From the NCBI RefSeq assembly GCF_003231285.1, contig NZ_QKNS01000012.1, forward strand, positions 1 through 64,000: a DNA stretch of 64,000 nucleotides, in the 5' to 3' direction. Of this stretch, positions 16,892-25,088 are shown in pieces (position 1 is the stretch's first letter; each line of letters starts with the position of its first letter). The stretch is from Hymenobacter sediminis. GTDB taxonomy: Bacteria; Bacteroidota; Bacteroidia; Cytophagales; Hymenobacteraceae. Made by a program: the position numbers and the translations under genes. The notes under the pieces were generated by a model that was not told the origin of the DNA, did not search any database, and saw only the letters and a program-made list of their open reading frames with translations.

Positions 16892-17464
16892 TTACTGCGA
16901 AGACCTTGGTTGTCGTAGCACCCATACCTCGTGCGTTGCCATTAATTCTGCCTTCCCATGTTGGGCCATTCCAGCCATGGCGTGCAGGTATCCAAGTCGA
17001 TTGTGGCCTTCAATTAACTGGTGTGGCGTCACCAACTCTTTTCCCAAGGGCAACGCACCTAATGAGGTCACGTCCAACACAACTGGCGGGGTTCGCCAAG
17101 TGCCTTGCTCTTTCCAATTAGCTAAGTCCCTTTTAGTGCAGCAAAACTCATCAAAGTCCTGGCAGCGTGCCCGGGTCTCAACGCAATCCCGGTATGATTC
17201 GACCACGTACAGGTTCAGCAACTCCTGAGTCGGCCACTGCTCCAAGCTAAAATTCAGGTGGTCGTAATCCAACCAAGCATAGTTTCGGCGTGTAACATAC
17301 TCGCCCTGGAGCCCATGAATCCACTGTTTTAACACATGCTTTGGAACATTGGGCACAAGGGCGTGAACACGCTGGTAATACGCGTCAAAGTCCCACATTG
17401 TCCGCTCCTTCGGCAAAGCCGCTAGGCGCATCCACGAATGAGAGAAGTTAGCAGTTTCTTCCAT
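16892..17464 (-). CDS. Hypothetical protein with ParB-like C-terminal motif
   Basis: 190 residues, soluble, convergent with the Fic gene (12 bases apart). The C-terminal part (PPVVLDVTSLGALPLGKELV, TPHQLIEGHNRLGYLHAMAG) has the ParB/sulfiredoxin-like signature of a strand followed by an E-G-H-x-R box, and ends near ATHEVWVLRQ. The N-terminal half is aromatic-rich with no known motif. No DNA-binding helix is apparent. Proteins of this shape occur as lone genes in accessory islands; function unknown. It is the first gene of the minus-strand island and has its own 112-base upstream gap. Confidence 0.5.
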   Translation of the reverse strand: MEETANFSHSWMRLAALPKERTMWDFDAYYQRVHALVPNVPKHVLKQWIHGLQGEYVTRRNYAWLDYDHLNFSLEQWPTQELLNLYVVESYRDCVETRARCQDFDEFCCTKRDLANWKEQGTWRTPPVVLDVTSLGALPLGKELVTPHQLIEGHNRLGYLHAMAGMAQHGKAELMATHEVWVLRQPRSSQ

Positions 17465-17576
17465 CTGGGTTTGCTGAGAAATAGCCGAAAGCTAGGATTA
17501 GGCAACTGGTGTAGTGTGAGTAAATGTGATTCTGAGGACGCTGATTTTAGATTGCCCCGAAGAGGCATGCCGCTAG

Positions 17577-18788
17577 CTAATTCACTGACAGCGCCGCGGT
17601 GAACTTACGGGGCATCCGGTCATAAACTAGTAGTGTTGGCTGCGCATGTGGCATTAGGTCGAGCCCGCACGCAACAGCTACCGCAGTTGGGGCAGCGAGA
17701 AACAGATGAACTTGATCTACCGACTTGTGTTTGCTTTCTAAGTAGGCCATAAGCTGCCGGTAGGTCTGACGGAACTGGTCAAGAGATTCTACGGTCAGAA
17801 CCGCATCGGCGTGTGGGTCAATGCCGGTTGGCTTCAGTAAAAATATGTTAAACGTATCATCAATGTTATCCGGGAGTTCCCATCTGTGAATGCACCCTGT
17901 GACGTTGATAATCAAGGCAACCTTTTCCACTTGTGGCGAGCGTTGAATAAGCTCCCACTCAAATGGCTGTACGGGTGCCTCCCGCAGCCAGTGCCAGTGC
18001 TTGGCATCAACTCGCCGCCGTTGAAATAAAGTAGTGCCAACCTTGTTCCCCAACTGAAACCCTAGGTAGACCAGGGCTGGAATACGGGCAAAGCCAAACA
18101 CAGATAGGTGGGCTATTTCGCCCCGCTCTACTCCTTGCCGGATAAGTTGTATTTCCCGGTCAATTAAAAGCTGGGCCGTTTGATAATAAGTCGGGTTTTC
18201 TTCCGGCTCACCCAGCATCGTGATGTCAATTTCCACCCCCTGCCGGTGATAGTCGAGGGCAAAATTGGCAAACCGGGCTGGGTGGTGATGCAGCGTCGCG
18301 CTGTTGCATTCCGGCCGCGTAACCTGCACTATATTCCCCCTGATGCGGCCCACCAGTCGGACGATGCAGGTATGGTGGTTCTGCGGAATCCCCGTCACAT
18401 GCTTAATATGTGCTTCCCGCTCACGCTTTAGCTCGCGTAACAGCTCCACCGTGAAATTGCCCTCTTCGATGGCTTTGTCAATAGTTTGGTGGTCCCTGGC
18501 GCAAAGCAACATGAGATTCTCGACATCATCCCGTAGTTCTTTAGCCAGCGGGAAGTCACTACGAGGCGAAGTAGCATTAAGGCTCTGCCCCACAATATGA
18601 GCCATTTCGCCCCGATTGAACTCGTAGTAGCCTAATTCATCACTCTCTAATAGGTAGTCCTGACAGAGCTGGCAGCGGCCACCAGCCCGCACGTACAGCA
18701 GCTGCTTGACTTTTGGGCTTAGAGCCTTACGTTGCGCCTCCTTGGAAGCGCCGGCTTGTTTTGGCTGTTTGGAGGGGCTGGAATTCAT
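17577..18788 (-). CDS. cap5: CBASS effector Cap5 (HNH-SAVED nuclease)
   Basis: 403 residues. The N-terminal HNH nuclease domain (about 25-115) shows GGRCQLCQDY with Cys39 and Cys42, then EMAHIVGQS with His64 and NLMLLCARDH with Asn91, Cys96 and His100, a zinc-holding beta-beta-alpha-metal finger. The rest (about 140-400) fits a SAVED domain, including LSVFGFARIPALVYLGFQLG and a C-terminal VDQVHLFLAAPTAVAVACG helix-strand. SAVED senses the cyclic oligonucleotide made by the CD-NTase and switches on DNA cleavage. The start overlaps the E2 gene's end by four bases. It is the last gene of the operon. Confidence 0.88.
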   Translation of the reverse strand: MNSSPSKQPKQAGASKEAQRKALSPKVKQLLYVRAGGRCQLCQDYLLESDELGYYEFNRGEMAHIVGQSLNATSPRSDFPLAKELRDDVENLMLLCARDHQTIDKAIEEGNFTVELLRELKREREAHIKHVTGIPQNHHTCIVRLVGRIRGNIVQVTRPECNSATLHHHPARFANFALDYHRQGVEIDITMLGEPEENPTYYQTAQLLIDREIQLIRQGVERGEIAHLSVFGFARIPALVYLGFQLGNKVGTTLFQRRRVDAKHWHWLREAPVQPFEWELIQRSPQVEKVALIINVTGCIHRWELPDNIDDTFNIFLLKPTGIDPHADAVLTVESLDQFRQTYRQLMAYLESKHKSVDQVHLFLAAPTAVAVACGLDLMPHAQPTLLVYDRMPRKFTAALSVN

Positions 18789-19255
18789 CGGAGGCTTCTC
18801 AGAAAAGGTGCGCTGTAAGTAGAAATGCTACGCGGAGCAGGATGGTCAGTGCCACCGCCCTGCCATTCACCGGTAGCCAGCCAGTCTTCGAAATAGTAGA
18901 GCCACAACTCTGCCCACGGCAAAATGCTGTGTGAAATGCGCATCTGCCCAGTCCACTCGTAGAACTTGGGGGTGAATAGGCACAGTTCACCCTTCTTTTG
19001 AGCGTACATGTGGGGAATTTTCCGCCCACCTGCCAACTCATCTAAGCAGGGCGACAACACCTGGGTAATGGGTAGATGCTGCGGCGATTGGTAAGAAACC
19101 CGGGTCACGTAAGTTCGACTGAATACCGAAGGAACCAGCGGCCCAGTCCACGTCAGGCCGTGCTGGGTGAGGCGCGTTTCACCCTCCGGCCAATTAGCGC
19201 GGAGGGTGGCCAGCTGATGTGGCAGGGAGAGCGACTTCGTGCGCAGATGCCCCAT
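18785..19255 (-). CDS. CBASS E2-like protein (type II-short Cap2)
   Basis: 156 residues. The pattern SYQSPQHLPITQVLSPCLDEL, PHMYAQKKGELCLFTPKFYE and HSILPWAELWLYYFEDWLA matches the stand-alone E2-like proteins of type II-short CBASS: a UBC-type fold, a catalytic cysteine in a L-C-L segment (Cys92 here) and a WL-x-x-Y-x-D-W helix near the end. No E1 or JAB protease domain is encoded nearby, which defines the short type. It would attach the CD-NTase C-terminus to a target and raise its activity. It is tightly packed with both neighbours. Confidence 0.82.
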   Translation of the reverse strand: MGHLRTKSLSLPHQLATLRANWPEGETRLTQHGLTWTGPLVPSVFSRTYVTRVSYQSPQHLPITQVLSPCLDELAGGRKIPHMYAQKKGELCLFTPKFYEWTGQMRISHSILPWAELWLYYFEDWLATGEWQGGGTDHPAPRSISTYSAPFLRSLR

Positions 19256-20481
19256 TACTTGCCGAAAAAGTTGTTTCGTGGCACTGGCAGCGCTGCTGCC
19301 GCGCTAGCCATACCCGTCCGAGCTGCAGCTGGGATATTCAGCGTTTGCTGCTGACGGGCTTGGTTGATGCTCTGCGTTTGTAAGCCAAACACGCGGTCGG
19401 TTTCGGTACCACCCAGCGAATTGCGAAGTGATTTTTGGATTTCATCACGTCCCCGCAGCGACTCTAGATTGCGCAGGTCGTGCTTTGCTGCCTGGTGCCA
19501 CGCCGTAAATACCTCGTAATATTTGGGGTCGCTCCATTTATCCGCGAAGTTTTCGCCATCGGTGGTTGGATTCAATACGGTGTAAATCCGCTTGTTCGCC
19601 CAGTCCTGCTCGATGCCAATAAAGCGCGGCATCAGGTCAATAACGGCGTTCATCACGTCGAACTCCGAATCGTACTCTCCCAAACTAACCGCCAGCTGGT
19701 AGGCGTGGGCAGCCAACGTGGTAATGATGATGGAAATCGGTGCGTAGTCCGCGTGCGTAGGGTACTGCTCGCGGTAAGTGTCCCGGTGCCGCTTCATGAA
19801 CTGTACGGCCCGCCGCAGAATGCCACGGGGTACTTGCTGCTCGGGGAGCTTCTCAGTACTGCCCAAGGCTACATGCCGGCCCTCTATGGCCTTCTCCAGC
19901 ATTTTGAGTCGGGGCTTCAGGGCCGCGATGGGGGTAAACCATTCCACGTAGCCTTTAGGGTGCGATGCCTTCCAGATGACGAGCTTACGGTCTGGCACAT
20001 ACAGGCCGCCCCGATTGCAATAGGGGTTGCGAACGGCGGGGGTAATATCAAGGTGGAACTTATCGGCGTAGCGAATCCGAACGCACCGATTTTTCAATTC
20101 AACCATGGAGCTGTACACGCCGTGGCCAGCTAGCCGCTTATGGAGATAATCATACACTTGCCGCTGGGTGTGCTGCAAGTGATGCGCTTTTTGGAGGTAG
20201 CAAATAAAATCCAAGTCATACTCGTCCCCATGCAGAGGCCGTACCGTGGTACCCAGCGCAAAAGACCCTTGGGCAAAAACGTGCGGGTCGTACTGGCTAA
20301 GTGTGGGGCAGCCGTGTAGTACCTCGCTGACAGCAACGTACTTCTCTTCCGCTTCTTTGTAGCGACCAGGAGGAATTTCCAGCTCTTGGCCGAGGCGGTC
20401 GAGTAGGGTGTAAAGCTCTTGTTTGCGCGCAAACTGCTGCGCAGGCGTGTCCGCCGGGGGGGCGTAGTTTGGGTAAGCCAT
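19255..20481 (-). CDS. CBASS cyclic-nucleotide synthase (CD-NTase)
   Basis: 408 residues. The nucleotidyltransferase signature is complete: VFAQGSFALGTTVRPL with Gly72-Ser73, HGDEYDLDFICYL with Asp89 and Asp91, and KFHLDITPAV with Asp145. A helical C-terminal half contains AVQFMKRHRDTYREQ and SIIITTLAAHAYQ, typical of OAS-like folds. The product is a signalling cyclic di- or trinucleotide, made when phage infection is sensed. The C-terminus ends LPVPRNNFFGK, the tail used by E2-dependent conjugation in type II systems. Its stop overlaps the E2 start by one base. Confidence 0.9.
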   Translation of the reverse strand: MAYPNYAPPADTPAQQFARKQELYTLLDRLGQELEIPPGRYKEAEEKYVAVSEVLHGCPTLSQYDPHVFAQGSFALGTTVRPLHGDEYDLDFICYLQKAHHLQHTQRQVYDYLHKRLAGHGVYSSMVELKNRCVRIRYADKFHLDITPAVRNPYCNRGGLYVPDRKLVIWKASHPKGYVEWFTPIAALKPRLKMLEKAIEGRHVALGSTEKLPEQQVPRGILRRAVQFMKRHRDTYREQYPTHADYAPISIIITTLAAHAYQLAVSLGEYDSEFDVMNAVIDLMPRFIGIEQDWANKRIYTVLNPTTDGENFADKWSDPKYYEVFTAWHQAAKHDLRNLESLRGRDEIQKSLRNSLGGTETDRVFGLQTQSINQARQQQTLNIPAAARTGMASAAAALPVPRNNFFGK

Positions 20482-20552
20482 AAGGAGGTGTGATTAGGAC
20501 GTGATGAGCCGAAGCACGGGCCAGCGACGGACGCGCCAGCCTATGCCAGACG

Positions 20553-20611
20553 AATACCAAAAGGCGTTGCTCAACTGCTAAATCAGCAGTTGAGCAACGC
20601 CTTTTGGTATT
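20553..20611 (-). terminator. Perfect 27-base inverted repeat, terminator-like
   Basis: Arms 20553-20579 and 20585-20611 match perfectly around a 5-base loop; cores are AAAAGGCGTTGCTCAACTG and its complement. The right arm covers the stop codon of the DUF2188 gene. It probably separates that gene from the CBASS operon; the A- and T-rich ends would make it bidirectional. Confidence 0.7.
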
Positions 20612-20831
20612 ACCCTTTGCTGGACTCAGGGTCGTTCCCGTAGCTGTTGCGGGCACGGATTTGCCCATTGGTGCCGTGGATGAGCATCTCGCTGCCACGG
20701 CCAATGGCCATTTGCCGAGCCACCGCAATGGCTTCCGATTGAGTAGGAACGATGGTGGCCGCGCGACTTGCGCCAGCCGTCTTGACGGCCCAGCCAGTAG
20801 AGCGGGGCACGACGTGCAGATTCTTCGCCAT
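20610..20831 (-). CDS. DUF2188 domain protein
   Basis: 73 residues, the whole length of a DUF2188 domain. Recognisable pieces are HVVPRSTGWAVKTAGASRAA, a TQSEAIAVARQMA helix, the strand EMLIHGTNGQIRARNSYGND and a D-P ending. These small proteins have unknown function and are common in bacteria. It lies immediately upstream of the CBASS operon on the same strand but is separated by a strong hairpin, so co-transcription is uncertain. The promoter is not obvious; a palindrome sits about 90 bases before the start. Confidence 0.85.
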   Translation of the reverse strand: MAKNLHVVPRSTGWAVKTAGASRAATIVPTQSEAIAVARQMAIGRGSEMLIHGTNGQIRARNSYGNDPESSKG

Positions 20832-20921
20832 GATTATTAGGGCTTAGAATGATTATCCACGGAGCTAATTCAGTGGTGGACATTGCACTGGGCCAAGCAC
20901 AAAGGGCATACGCGTCCCAGA

Positions 20922-20943
20922 TAGTGAATTTTCACTACCTTTG
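20922..20943 (+). promoter_or_regulatory. Promoter TACCTTTG with overlapping 16-base palindrome
   Basis: TACCTTTG at 20936-20943 is a perfect TAnnTTTG Bacteroidota -7 element on the plus strand. It is joined by the perfect palindrome TAGTGAATTTTCACTA at 20922-20937, a likely operator. No protein gene follows on this strand before 25245; a structured RNA does. Confidence 0.6.
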
Positions 20944-20949
20944 CACCCT

Positions 20950-21080
20950 TGTAAATCTCACGGTAGGATTGCGCGGCCGGGGGACTACTCCCGGCACCAG
21001 TAAGTCAGGCGCCAACCAATTTTACTGCAACTATACCCTGCCGACTGTCACTGACCTGTGACAGTCGGTTTGCGTTTTAA
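20950..21080 (+). ncRNA. Candidate small structured RNA
   Basis: About 125 bases lie between the promoter and a strong terminator-like hairpin (arms CCGACTGTCAC at 21041-21051 and GTGACAGTCGG at 21058-21068, then TTTGCGTTTT). An internal hairpin has arms GCCGGG (20976-20981) and CCCGGC (20990-20995). There is no ATG in the stretch, so a peptide is unlikely. It ends before the convergent ImmA/IrrE gene. It matches no RNA family I recognise; a regulator of the neighbouring defence genes is a guess. Confidence 0.5.
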
Positions 21081-21143
21081 AGAAGTTTGTAGTCAGGTAA
21101 TTGGGTTTTTAAAAGTGACATGAGGGTGACAGCAGCCTGCTGG

Positions 21144-22229
21144 TTAGAGCCGGTGGGAAACAAACATCCCGCCGGAGCCTAAGCCCAACATCAGCATGAG
21201 CTTGCTAAAGTCACCGTCATTGAGGTGGAGCATATTTCTGACTTGAGTAGGTGACATCTCTACCTCATCCAAGTGGTACTGCATCATCAGGCTTAGCAAC
21301 TGCGGTTTTTCAACGAAGCCGTGCTTGGCCAAATCCACCGGCTCTTTCTTGCGGTATGGCGATAAGCCGATTAGCAAGCTCTTATACCGGTCCTCGCTGA
21401 GCAGGCCAAGCTGCTTACCCCGCTGAACCAAGGCTGCCATCGAGCAGCCCCAGCGGGCTTTTAAGGCCATCAATCCTTCCAAGCGAAGGTTGATTAGTTG
21501 GTCGTGGATTTCGTGGCCCGGCATCAAAAACTCGGCGGCGAAGCGGTGCGCCTCCTTCTCCCGCTCGGCATCGGGCAGGCAGTCGGAATGCATCACCAAG
21601 TGACCGAGTTCATGGGCGATATTGAATCGCAAACGGTCTAGGTCTACTTCCCGGTTGACGTAGATGACGGGCATGCCAGAAGTCGTGTGGAAGCTGTAGC
21701 CGTCCACATTTTCGTTGAACAGCCAAGTTTTAGCCACCACGATTTTGTGGTTTTCAAGCAGAGTCGTCAGACTGCGAATGGGACCATTCGGTACCCGCCA
21801 CTTCGCCCGTAGTTGCCGGGCTAAATCTTCCGGCGAAGCATCAGCTGACATGTCATCCAAAAAGTCGGGGCTGGCAATTCCATCCTCAACTTCTATGGCA
21901 TCCTGCAGCTTGTTTACCCAGCCTCCCAACAGACGGAAGTGCGATTCTAGCTGCGTCCGTGATACGGCCTTCAGCGCGGCTTTTTTACGGTAGTGGCCTT
22001 GCACAGGCGGCAAGTACACATCGATTTCCTGTTGATAGAAAAAGCTTGTTGGGTAATCAAGCGCTGCTGAAAGCAGGGCAATATCTTCTTCGTTAGGTTC
22101 GCGCAAATTGTGCTCCCATTGGGAAACGGCGGCTTGTGTCCGATTGAGCAGCGTTGCCAGTTCCTTCTGGGTGATTCCGCGTGATGACCGGGCTAATTCC
22201 AGCATCTGGTAATTGAACCGAGCCTCCAT
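21144..22229 (-). CDS. Xre-ImmA/IrrE metalloprotease regulator
   Basis: 361 residues with two domains. The N-terminal Xre helix-turn-helix (about 8-62) has ITQKELATLLNRTQAAVSQW. The ImmA/IrrE domain (about 140-300) has the zinc motif HELGH at residues 206-210 and the follow-up glutamate helix EKEAHRFAAEFLMP near residue 225. Such proteins cleave a partner repressor to trigger mobile-element or stress genes. A partner gene lies six bases upstream. A promoter with palindrome and a candidate RNA are just past its end. Which target it cuts is unknown; the partner is the first candidate. Confidence 0.88.
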   Translation of the reverse strand: MEARFNYQMLELARSSRGITQKELATLLNRTQAAVSQWEHNLREPNEEDIALLSAALDYPTSFFYQQEIDVYLPPVQGHYRKKAALKAVSRTQLESHFRLLGGWVNKLQDAIEVEDGIASPDFLDDMSADASPEDLARQLRAKWRVPNGPIRSLTTLLENHKIVVAKTWLFNENVDGYSFHTTSGMPVIYVNREVDLDRLRFNIAHELGHLVMHSDCLPDAEREKEAHRFAAEFLMPGHEIHDQLINLRLEGLMALKARWGCSMAALVQRGKQLGLLSEDRYKSLLIGLSPYRKKEPVDLAKHGFVEKPQLLSLMMQYHLDEVEMSPTQVRNMLHLNDGDFSKLMLMLGLGSGGMFVSHRL

Positions 22230-22235
22230 AATACT

Positions 22236-22892
22236 TTATCCTTTCGCTTGTTGTGCTTGAATGGGTTTGCGCTTTTGTGGGGTGGCCGATGCCGTTTTAT
22301 CTTTCTTCTTAAAGCGGATAGTCAAACCCGGTACCACCTCCTCGACGTACTCTTGTTTCGGGGAGATAGACAGGTCGGACTGCTGAGCCGAAAGCTGATG
22401 GAGAATATCAAAGTCCTCTACCAGTTTGCCTCGAACAAAAAACAAGGCATGAAAGCCAACTAGTTGGGAGTTCATTCGGTCAGAAAAGTGCTGAAGAATC
22501 ACGCTTGGCAATTCTTCTAAGTCACCGTACAACTCGCCTTGAACAATCGCTTTCTGCCGCTTTGAAGTGGCCTTGAAAGCAGCGTTAGCACTGCCTTTGT
22601 AAAAGTGAAACTGACACACACCCTTCTTGATGAGCGTGAATGTCATGCGGCTTTTCTTAACTTCCCACGAGTCCTCGCCCGCGAATACTTCTTCTAGCTT
22701 CCCCCAGATGCGAGGAAACAAGCACGAAGAGTATATTGCACGGAAGTGAGGAATGAACGGGTCGACACCTTCAATGTCCATGGTCATTTGCATGGCATTC
22801 TCCACCGCCTTAATGATAACCTGAAGTTCAGTTGCAGGAATCTGACTCTTGAAGTCAGTAAGGTTGATGGCAGGTCGGAGGGTCTTGTTCAT
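22236..22892 (-). CDS. Hypothetical protein paired with the ImmA/IrrE gene
   Basis: 218 residues, soluble, no membrane segment. It starts MNKTLRPAINLTDFKSQIPA and has a conserved-looking core (FHFYKGSANAAFKATSKRQK) and a basic Lys-Gln tail (KKKDKTASATPQKRKPIQAQ). I do not recognise the domain. Six bases separate its stop from the ImmA/IrrE start, so the two form an operon and it may be the protease's substrate or partner. A promoter with TACTTTTG is about 25 bases upstream of the start. Confidence 0.55.
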   Translation of the reverse strand: MNKTLRPAINLTDFKSQIPATELQVIIKAVENAMQMTMDIEGVDPFIPHFRAIYSSCLFPRIWGKLEEVFAGEDSWEVKKSRMTFTLIKKGVCQFHFYKGSANAAFKATSKRQKAIVQGELYGDLEELPSVILQHFSDRMNSQLVGFHALFFVRGKLVEDFDILHQLSAQQSDLSISPKQEYVEEVVPGLTIRFKKKDKTASATPQKRKPIQAQQAKG

Positions 22893-22914
22893 TGGATTAG
22901 TTTTTCATGACACT

Positions 22915-22922
22915 CAAAAGTA
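22915..22922 (-). promoter_or_regulatory. Promoter element TACTTTTG
   Basis: On the minus strand TACTTTTG fits TAnnTTTG and lies about 25 bases before the ATG of the ImmA/IrrE partner gene. The following 290 bases to the tyrosine recombinase stop show no gene. Confidence 0.5.
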
Positions 22923-23210
22923 TCACGAAAAATATAACAGACGAAATAACAATGCTAACTCTATGAGCAAGTGGTTGACCGTTAGGTATATAATTTTTCT
23001 GCACCTGGAACTTTTAGCTATTTTTGATAGCAAGTTGGCCTACCTAAAGTGATAGAACACCCGCACGGAAGTCACACCAGGGCCAGCACATGGCAGAAAC
23101 GGCGCTCCAAAAATGGCTGTGGTAACATGACCGGCTGGTTGCTGCTGATGAAAGGGCGAGCTAATGTCCAGAGAGGAAGCAGGCCTTGCTTTTAGTAAGG
23201 ATACAAGGAG

Positions 23211-24215
23211 CTACAAACCCAAAGACTGCGCCGCATTGTAGGATATTACGTCCGAGAGCCTGGTGTATCGGCTAATGATTGCGTCCGTTTTCTGCTTCGT
23301 CTGGTTTTTGATGAACTCGTTGGATTGGCCGTTGAGCTTGGCCGTCGTGATGAAGGAAGCCCGCAACGAGTGCGCGGAGTACTGTTCCCCTAGGTGCTGC
23401 TTGACCAAGCGGTTTACGCGCACATCAGAAAGGCGCTTAAGCGAGGGCTTGCTTTCGCCGGCTTTTTGGCCGCGCACCAACGAAACAAACACCGGCCCGG
23501 ACGTGCGGCCCAGCATTCGTTGCCAGTCCATAAACGCTCGCACGGGGCAGTAGCGTGGGTTGGCCGCGTAGAACAGGGCCTTATCTTCCGTTTCCCCGGC
23601 CTGGTTGGTTTTGCTGGACTGAAGGTGGACGACCAACGCGGCGTCGGTCATTTCGATTTGCTCCAAATCGAGGGCTACCAGCTCGGAGCGCCGAAACGCG
23701 CCGGCAAATCCCATCAGCAACAGGGCCCGGTCCCGCAAGCCGGCGGCCGTCTCCAGGTCCAGCGCGTTGAGGGCCTGCTTCAGCTGGGCTACGGTGAAGG
23801 CCGGGGCCTGTTTTTGCCGCTTGCCGAGTTCGCGGGCCACACCCTTGAGCAGAACGTTCAACGCCGGCGCGTCCACTGCGGACGGCAACCCCATCAATTG
23901 GTGCTTCTTCGCAATGGCGGCCAGATGCCGGTGGATGGTCGCCAACTTGCGAGGCTTGTCGGCCAAGTAGGTAACATAGCCGGCCAGCGTCGTCACGGAG
24001 GCTGGGTACGGCTCCAATTGTTGCTCATTGCAGTACGCCTCAAACGATGCCAAGTCCGTTGCGTAGGCTAGGCGGGTGTTATCGGCGCCTTCGAGCCCGC
24101 GCACCAAGTAGCGGGCAACTTCCGGCGCGACCTGGCCTGACAGGTCAGCTAGTGTCAGTGCGGGTACCGAGTCCGCGGCAACTGGGAGGTTCGCTTTTTT
24201 TCCCTTTTGTTTCAT
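23211..24215 (-). CDS. Tyrosine recombinase
   Basis: 334 residues. The N-terminal core-binding SAM-like domain is about residues 25-130. Catalytic residues visible in the C-terminal half: Arg175 in FRRSELVAL, the H-x-x-R pair His282 and Arg285 in AHSLRASF, and the nucleophile Tyr317 in SRYTRLSD. The second His/Trp position near residue 308 reads TKQKTDA instead of the usual G-H, as in several plasmid recombinases. The gene is four bases after the hypothetical gene at 24220. A loxP-shaped inverted repeat is about 890 bases upstream and may be its site. A role in multimer resolution or island mobility is inferred. Confidence 0.88.
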   Translation of the reverse strand: MKQKGKKANLPVAADSVPALTLADLSGQVAPEVARYLVRGLEGADNTRLAYATDLASFEAYCNEQQLEPYPASVTTLAGYVTYLADKPRKLATIHRHLAAIAKKHQLMGLPSAVDAPALNVLLKGVARELGKRQKQAPAFTVAQLKQALNALDLETAAGLRDRALLLMGFAGAFRRSELVALDLEQIEMTDAALVVHLQSSKTNQAGETEDKALFYAANPRYCPVRAFMDWQRMLGRTSGPVFVSLVRGQKAGESKPSLKRLSDVRVNRLVKQHLGEQYSAHSLRASFITTAKLNGQSNEFIKNQTKQKTDAIISRYTRLSDVISYNAAQSLGL

Positions 24216-24219
24216 GGAA

Positions 24220-25065
24220 TCATGCCTTATTGTTAGAGGCGGCAGTTAAGCGATGGTACTCGGCAAGTAAATAGGAGATGTAGCTGGTAATGAGGTTGCA
24301 GTACAGCCGAGCTTCGCCTTCTGATGTGGCCACACCTTCTTTCAGGTCCATTCCGTGGCGGATGCCTCCGCCAGCTGGCGCAGAAAGGTATCCGTGCAGT
24401 GTTTTCAGCCAGCCAAAGATTTGGTCTAGTGCTGTGCCCTGATTCTTCTTGCGCAACTCGTCGACAATGGTATTGAAGTACTTGCCCCGGATAGAGCTAT
24501 TTTCGCTAGTACTCACTCCCTGGAAGGCAGTCGACACGGTTTCCAGTAGCCAGAGGATTTCCTGCACGGCGGGCCGGAACCGGCCTTCTGCTAGCAGCCG
24601 CTGTGACTCCGCGAAGGACTCATGTATCAGGTCCTGCGCCTGTTGAGCCAATGACGCAGGCACTTCCGGTCTGGTGACTGGTTGGCCCGATTCGAGACGA
24701 ATTAGGTTAGGGAGGTCAATTCGGTACGGCTCTTCGTGCCTCGCAAGGATGCGGTTGAGCAACTCATGGCTGGGAACTGGTACGTCTTTCAGCTCTTGGC
24801 AAGCAGTGTAAAACGCGTTAATGCACAGGGGCGCATTCTTAGCTGCTTCATCAAGAGCGTACTGCAGGTCAGTGTATGCCCAACTCGCATTGGAGCTCTG
24901 TGATGCAACAGAACCATAGGCCGAAGCAAAGTACCTTTTGAAGTGTTCAAACACTTGCTGCTTGCCCAGGGCTAGTTTGCCAATGATTTCAAGGAACTCC
25001 TGGACAACCGGAGGAGTCAATGGACCGGATGACTCGAATCGCCACGCACTATCGAAATGAAGCAT
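24220..25065 (-). CDS. Hypothetical helical protein co-transcribed with the recombinase
   Basis: 281 residues, all-helical by appearance. The C-terminal region (IFGWLKTLHGYLSAPAGGG, IRHGMDLKEGVATSEGEARL and LITSYISYLLAEYHRL) looks like a conserved module found in abortive-infection-type proteins of unknown mechanism, but I cannot assign a family with certainty. No HEPN R-x-x-x-x-H motif is evident. The start at 25065 follows a TACATTTG promoter box; the stop is four bases before the recombinase start, so both are one operon. A regulatory or defence role is possible. Confidence 0.5.
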   Translation of the reverse strand: MLHFDSAWRFESSGPLTPPVVQEFLEIIGKLALGKQQVFEHFKRYFASAYGSVASQSSNASWAYTDLQYALDEAAKNAPLCINAFYTACQELKDVPVPSHELLNRILARHEEPYRIDLPNLIRLESGQPVTRPEVPASLAQQAQDLIHESFAESQRLLAEGRFRPAVQEILWLLETVSTAFQGVSTSENSSIRGKYFNTIVDELRKKNQGTALDQIFGWLKTLHGYLSAPAGGGIRHGMDLKEGVATSEGEARLYCNLITSYISYLLAEYHRLTAASNNKA

Positions 25066-25088
25066 GCTGGGTAATGGTTTTACGGCAG

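Noticed and set aside
20553..20611. The perfect hairpin as a recombination site
   Set aside because: The 5-base spacer is too short and symmetric; its location at a stop codon between two genes fits a terminator better.
24220..25065. HEPN-type RNase call for the recombinase-linked gene
   Set aside because: No R-x-x-x-x-H motif with supporting helices was found.
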